A stretch of 64,000 nt of DNA from Trichopria drosophilae (taxonomy: Eukaryota; Arthropoda; Insecta; Hymenoptera; Diapriidae), in contig CM059582.1 of assembly GCA_030407085.1 (NCBI GenBank), positions 2,852,001 to 2,916,000 on the forward strand, read 5' to 3'. Shown one piece after another: positions 59,715 through 64,000 of this stretch. The position numbers were made by a program, and so were the translations under genes. The first letter of the stretch is position 1. Every line of letters begins with the position of its first letter. Under the pieces are notes generated by a model that saw only the letters and a program-made list of their open reading frames with translations, did not search any database and was not told the origin of the DNA.

Positions 59715-59795
59715 TACGTATTTCTAAATATACGTAAATTCTTATAATAACAAAGTAACAACTTTATAAAATTTCACTAATGCACCAATCACTTT

Positions 59796-61112
59796 TTAGT
59801 TTACTAAATATCCAGTTAAAAGATAACCACCTAGATCATTGGTTAAAATATCTGGATGCGTCCGGTCGGGAAGTACTTGATACGAGCGTAAAAAGTTTGA
59901 GAACAATTTTAAATTTACAGCTTTATTGTTCTGCCTCAATGCTATAAAAGTTTCTTGTAGCGGTTCTCGGAACATGTGATAAATTACGAATGGTCTGGAT
60001 AATCCTACAAACGGTAACAGAGACTGAAGTATATTTAATGGATGCTCTTTAGCAATTATTATTAATCCGTCAGCTTTTTGAGATTTTAAAATATCGCAAG
60101 CTCTTTCAACTTCGAGTACTCGTTTTGATTTTTTTTGAGGAGGAAGGTCGTCTGCATTGTCAGGTTGTTTTCTTTTCAAACTATTTTCTGCTGCTGTGTC
60201 TTCACACTCCATATTATCCGCTGAACTATTTGTTTCAACCTGAGGCACTGGTTCGATAACTGTAGCACTTGTATCACCGTTGTAGTAAAACTTAATAAAA
60301 TCATAAATACTCGAAATCGGCATTCGATCCATATGCTCTTGAGTAAAATTCATAGCTCGAAGTGCTGTCAAAGTTGGTAATGTTCTTCCTGGATGTAAAT
60401 AAACTAAGTTCCCCGGTGTGTCAGCTCCTATTCGTGACATAACGGCAGCTGCGCCCAGACCATTAGACCCGCTGTCAAATAAGATATACGTTCCATCCGC
60501 TTTGACATCGCTGTAGGAAAGTATTTGAGCTAATGTATCAGTTCGTAGATAATTAATCTTCGAGGGATCATTTCGGAAAAAGATTTCGTGGATGCACGAT
60601 AACGTTGGTTTGTGAACGGAAATGAATGTGCAATACTTCTTTTCCTTTTTGCGTATATATTTTTCTTGCGAATATTCAGTCTTTTCAGAAAACGAAACGT
60701 TGTTTTCGATCAAAGAACTAACGATTTCTCTGCCTGTTTTACCATTTTCACAAAGTGAAAGAATATCTTCCTTAGAAAGCTTTTGGGAGTTTCCATCGTC
60801 GATAACTGAACGATTGTCTACACCGCTGGGTACTGTGTCTTTGAGATCCTCGAGGAAATCCACTTTATTAGCGACAGTTAAAGTCAGAGTTGGATTTTTT
60901 TTTTTATTACGATTACCGCCTACTGGTGTTGTACCAGCATACTCAAAGGTGGTCCAGAAAGGGTGACCGATGATACCCTTCATGGCAAGTGTATTATGTC
61001 CAAGTGTCAAGACTCCACTATCCGTTACTCTGTAGATCTTTTTATAATTTAATCTCTTCACTATCACATAATTACCTACTGTAATCGTGTCTTCTAAATC
61101 TACGTCTTCCAT
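59796..61112 (-). CDS. Trmt6: tRNA (adenine(58)-N1)-methyltransferase non-catalytic subunit TRM6
   Basis: Intronless, 438 aa, ATG at 61112, stop at 59796. Known role: Trm6/Gcd10 pairs with catalytic Trm61 in the nucleus to form N1-methyladenosine at position 58 of the tRNA T-loop, and is essential for initiator tRNA stability. Seen: an N-terminal beta-barrel region; NYLRTDTLAQIL (187-198); the degenerate Rossmann block ILFDSGSNGLGAAAVMSRIG (210-229); GNLVYLHPGR (234-243); a bipartite basic nuclear-localisation-like motif KRK...KKSKR (313-331) in a disordered insert; and the family-typical C-terminus VLPDRTHPDIL...GGYLLTG. The SAM-binding residues are degenerate, as expected. Somewhat shorter than the human protein (about 497). 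Convergent with EAAT (318 nt between stops). Confidence 0.95.
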   Translation of the reverse strand: MEDVDLEDTITVGNYVIVKRLNYKKIYRVTDSGVLTLGHNTLAMKGIIGHPFWTTFEYAGTTPVGGNRNKKKNPTLTLTVANKVDFLEDLKDTVPSGVDNRSVIDDGNSQKLSKEDILSLCENGKTGREIVSSLIENNVSFSEKTEYSQEKYIRKKEKKYCTFISVHKPTLSCIHEIFFRNDPSKINYLRTDTLAQILSYSDVKADGTYILFDSGSNGLGAAAVMSRIGADTPGNLVYLHPGRTLPTLTALRAMNFTQEHMDRMPISSIYDFIKFYYNGDTSATVIEPVPQVETNSSADNMECEDTAAENSLKRKQPDNADDLPPQKKSKRVLEVERACDILKSQKADGLIIIAKEHPLNILQSLLPFVGLSRPFVIYHMFREPLQETFIALRQNNKAVNLKLFSNFLRSYQVLPDRTHPDILTNDLGGYLLTGYLVN

Positions 61113-61263
61113 ACTTCGTCGATTTCTTCTTTTTAACTGAATTTTGATTGTTGAAGCTTCAATGAAGCTGAACTTTTAAGGTTAGAATAACTGTGCACGT
61201 GTGCAGACTACAGATGGCAAGAAGAAACAAACAAAAACAGATGCTAACCCTTAAAAATACGAG
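61113..61263 (-). promoter_or_regulatory. Trmt6 upstream region
   Basis: 151 nt between the Trmt6 start codon and the first copy of the direct repeat. No TATA box is visible, as expected for a housekeeping gene; the exact promoter cannot be placed. Confidence 0.3.
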
Positions 61264-61350
61264 GGTGGACATCAGGTAGACCGATTTTTATTGGCCAGCC
61301 ATGTTGTTGCAAACTACTATGCGTCTGCGTGTAAAGAAGTTAGACAGATA
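61264..61350. repeat. Direct repeat copy 1 (GGTGGACATCAGG unit)
   Basis: About 87 nt beginning GGTGGACATCAGGTAGACCG, repeated with few changes at 62242-62328. Contains GCCATGTTGTTGCAA. Confidence 0.85.
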
Positions 61351-61978
61351 GCGACACTCCTTAATGCCCACCTGATTCGCCGTGGTGGCGCTAGTGATAA
61401 TGGTCTGCCCCGTATGTACCACACGTCGATGCCGCCGGGCCGGGGCTCCGGCCCGTTTTATTACATTTGTTTTATTAGGTTAAAATTTTTCATTTTATAG
61501 TTTCAAATTTGTTCTTGGTGTTAAGGGTGTAAGCATGTTTATATGTATTATTGTAAGGGTATGTATATGTAATAAAAGGAAGTTTTGCAGTGTCAACAAC
61601 TGCAGACAGTATGTCAATATTTAATTTCTGTTCTTGTTCAATCTAAACGTAATATATGTATAATTTTTAAACATAAAAGCTGAAATGATTTGTATTTAAA
61701 AAACTGAAATACGTGAGTAATGTTATATCATTATAATAATTACATTACATATGTATAAAAGCAATCAACAAATCCATCCATTAAAAAAAAACAAATTTTC
61801 GTAAGTAATTTTCATAAAGTAATGAAGTTGGTACGTGAAAAATATAAAAACAATACAAAATATATTTTCTGTGCAAAGAGTTCTATGTACATTTAAAAAC
61901 TTATAAATCACTGCAAGATTACTGCACACGAGACACTAATTGAAATCTGTTCATATATAATTACTAAAAATCTGAAAA

Positions 61979-62240
61979 CTCCGTTTGTGCTGTTTCTTTT
62001 TCACTTTTCCACTGCACGTTGTTACTCTCGATTTGAAATAATAAAAGCGGCGGGAATCTGAAAACGGCGGAAACTCAAATTTAAATCGTCCTTCGCGCTG
62101 CGCAGTTTCCAAGGAATGGTGGAACGACGCGTCGGAGGAAGCTCACCCACCATTGTCAGTGGCGCCCTCATGCACCGCTAGGTGGGCGCGAAGGGAGACA
62201 CTATCTGCCGAGTATAGGTGTACGGAGTTGCATACGCCTG
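61979..62240. promoter_or_regulatory. GC-rich promoter-like patch
   Basis: Abrupt GC and CpG enrichment with an E2F-like GGCGGGAA, a second GGCGGAA and several GGCGC words (GTGGCGCCC, GGTGGGCGC). It may serve an unrecognised transcript or an insulator; no open reading frame starts convincingly on either side. Confidence 0.35.
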
Positions 62241-62241
62241 G

Positions 62242-62328
62242 GGTGGACATCAGGTAGACCGATTTTTATTGGTCGGCCATGTTGTTGCAAACTACTATGC
62301 GTCTACGTGTAAAGAAATGAGATAGATT
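62242..62328. repeat. Direct repeat copy 2 (GGTGGACATCAGG unit)
   Basis: Near-identical to 61264-61350. Its GCCATGTTGTTGCAA core also has an inverted partner TTGCAACAACATGGC about 80 nt downstream, so this copy forms a hairpin. Confidence 0.85.
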
Positions 62329-62624
62329 GTTGGTGTCTCTTTCTAATGTCTTGCAACAACATGGCTTCCGATTCTTATGCCCTCTACATTTATCATTATT
62401 CGCAATTCTGGCGCCGAAAATGTACCAAATTTTTGTTTTGATCGACATGTACCAGGGTTTGCATTAAAAATACTATTTAAAATTTGTTTATTTGTAAACA
62501 TTCATGTACACAAATATAACATTCACTTTATTTTACTAAGCTTTAATATTTTATGTTATATTCTATATTCGGTCATGTATTTAAGTGACCGAAACTTCGA
62601 ATTAATTTTATATATTTATATATT

Positions 62625-62848
62625 TACAGTAGGACCTCTCTTATTCTAATTAGTAAAGTTTTTCAAGATAGCGCCGACCTTTCTTATTCTAATTTTCCCC
62701 ATACCCCCACTTACTTTGCTTGCGAGCTTGTGATTCGTGGACAATATTTTTCGTTGACTTTTCGTGCGATAGTGGGGGAACGATTAGAATAAGAGAGGCT
62801 GGACAATTAGAATAAGAAAGGCAATTAAAATAAGAGAGGTCCTCTGTA
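62625..62848. mobile_element. TA-target MITE, TACAGTAGGACC copy
   Basis: TACAGTAGGACCTCTCTTAT at the left end pairs with ATAAGAGAGGTCCTCTGTA at the right; CTTATTCTAATT sub-motifs repeat within each arm. A central GGGGG/CCCCC pair also folds. Confidence 0.88.
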
Positions 62849-62952
62849 TTCATTTATTTACGTATTTAATTAAATAGCTATTTTCTTATTTATTTTTCTG
62901 ATTTATTTACTTACTGCAATTTTAATAAGTTCATCGACCTGCATAAACGATA

Positions 62953-63232
62953 TACAGTAGTCCTTCTCTTATTCTAATTTATTCAGTCAGGGAAGATGGC
63001 GACCTTCTTCTCTTATTCTAATTTTCTCCTCTCTCCCACTAAACGTTTGCTGTCTCGTTTTCCCTCTCTCTTTCTCTTTCGCAGAGCATGCACGGTTATA
63101 TATTACGTCATATGTGCTTCTAAGGAAAGTAATAAGTTCGGTGGGGAGAACACGCGAGGGAAAATATTAGAATAGGAGAAGAGAAAAAATTAGAATAACA
63201 GAAGAGGGTAGAATAAGGGAAGGACTACTGTA
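62953..63232. mobile_element. TA-target MITE, TACAGTAGTCC copy
   Basis: TACAGTAGTCCTTCTCTTAT pairs with the right end ...GGAAGGACTACTGTA. Same internal TCTTATTCTAATTT motifs as the element 100 nt upstream, so a diverged copy of one family. Confidence 0.88.
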
Positions 63233-63749
63233 ATTAATATATCTAATAATATTGATACATTTAAACGGTATGTTTAAATGCAATAATTAACTTCTTGACT
63301 TTTTAATTAATAATAATACAATGCGAGTATAATACAATGCGAGCCCCATTATCGGGATAGCAAGGAAACTATTTTCAAAATCGTGATTGTTTAATCAACA
63401 TATTTAAATAATTAAATGATAAATTGCTTGAATGCAGGAATGGCTTTAATACTTGACTGAGGAATTTTTTATCATATAATTACGATAAAAAATGTACGGA
63501 ATAATTATACGAAAATTTTCAGGAAGTTTTAGAAAATCAAAAAGGAATAGTAATTAGTAAGAATTACTTCAGCCCCCCCCCCTCCCCAAACAATGGGGGA
63601 CTTTATAAATTAATTAAACCCAATAACAGTCGAGTCAATTTTGGTCCATATAAGTATTTTCAGAATGCGAGACGTTGTATTGCAATCGCAATCACTTTGT
63701 ATATATTTTTCCTCGTTTTATTTCTGTAAATGATCTTGTATACTGGGTT
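63233..63749. other. AT-rich DNA between MITEs
   Basis: Contains a C-rich run (about 63572-63587) with a nearby GGGGG; no gene seen. Confidence 0.5.
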
Positions 63750-63882
63750 CCCAGTAAACGAAAACGAATAGAAAGTTAAAAATACGAATTGAAATGAAAA
63801 TGATTAATTGAATCCCCTTTTTAATTCATTTGAATTCATTTCAATTCGTATTTTTAACTTTATATTCGTTTTCGTTTACTGG
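63750..63882. mobile_element. Palindromic MITE, CCCAGTAAACG family, copy 2
   Basis: Same termini as 55514-55691 (CCCAGTAAACGAAAACGAAT and ATTCGTTTTCGTTTACTGG), 45 nt shorter through loss near the centre. Confidence 0.85.
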
Positions 63883-64000
63883 ATTTTTAATTGGTATTAT
63901 TATTAATTAATATATCGTTCAGTTAAAAAAAATACAAATTTAAAACCATTTATCTTATGAATAAGTTTAGGTTGAATAATAAACGTCTTTATTACACAAG

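Noticed and set aside
61291..61500. 69-codon frame in the first direct-repeat copy
   Set aside because: Starts at TTG; the second repeat copy is stopped after 18 codons, so the frame is not conserved.
1..64000. tRNA, rRNA, CRISPR arrays, or intact transposase or reverse-transcriptase genes
   Set aside because: No cloverleaf with A/B boxes, no spaced identical repeats, and no long transposase or polymerase frame was recognised by eye.

Overview
The window is eukaryotic nuclear DNA. It is AT-rich with long introns and canonical GT-AG splice sites, and the intergenic and intronic DNA carries many small palindromic transposon remnants. The encoded proteins and compact exon ends look like an insect. 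Hymenoptera is my best guess, held weakly. No prokaryotic, organellar or CRISPR signal was seen.

Four protein-coding genes are supported. (1) 10684-26454 (+): a complete ANKRD50 orthologue in 13 coding exons (1536 codons): an N-terminal P-loop NTPase module, about 19-20 ankyrin repeats, a Ser-rich disordered tail and a C-terminal ETPL PDZ ligand. A long 3' UTR follows to about 27.4-28.1 kb. (2) 40173-59477 (+): a divergent SLC1/EAAT-family sodium-dependent acidic amino acid transporter in 9 recognised coding exons (455 codons). A candidate TATA promoter and 5' exon lie near 34.5 kb. (3) 46493-46999 (-): an intact single-exon small heat shock protein (168 aa, alpha-crystallin domain), nested antisense in an EAAT intron. 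(4) 59796-61112 (-): an intronless Trmt6 (438 aa), the non-catalytic subunit of the tRNA m1A58 methyltransferase, tail-to-tail with EAAT.

Layout: 1-10.6 kb has no recognisable gene (a CpG-rich patch at 0.35-1.0 kb, an AATTC-rich degenerate repeat at 1.2-1.5 kb, repeat relics). Next come Ankrd50 and its 3' UTR, then a gene-poor repeat-bearing gap to about 34.5 kb, then the EAAT locus with nested sHSP, then Trmt6, then 61.1-64 kb of repeats and a GC-rich promoter-like patch. The last EAAT intron (53.1-59.4 kb) is packed with at least six separate palindromic elements. These include a piggyBac-type MITE with TTAA target duplications, an 836-bp long inverted repeat and a TA-target MITE.

The genes do not form a pathway. 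Ankrd50 is an endosomal sorting factor, EAAT a plasma-membrane transporter, sHSP a chaperone and Trmt6 a nuclear tRNA-modification factor. The most unusual points are the EAAT ligand-site substitution (Ile where EAATs have Thr in the NMDGT motif), 11-nt tandem GTGAT arrays in an Ankrd50 intron, a His-rich insertion in Ankrd50, an orphan exon-like frame at 41.4 kb, and the density of small palindromic element families.
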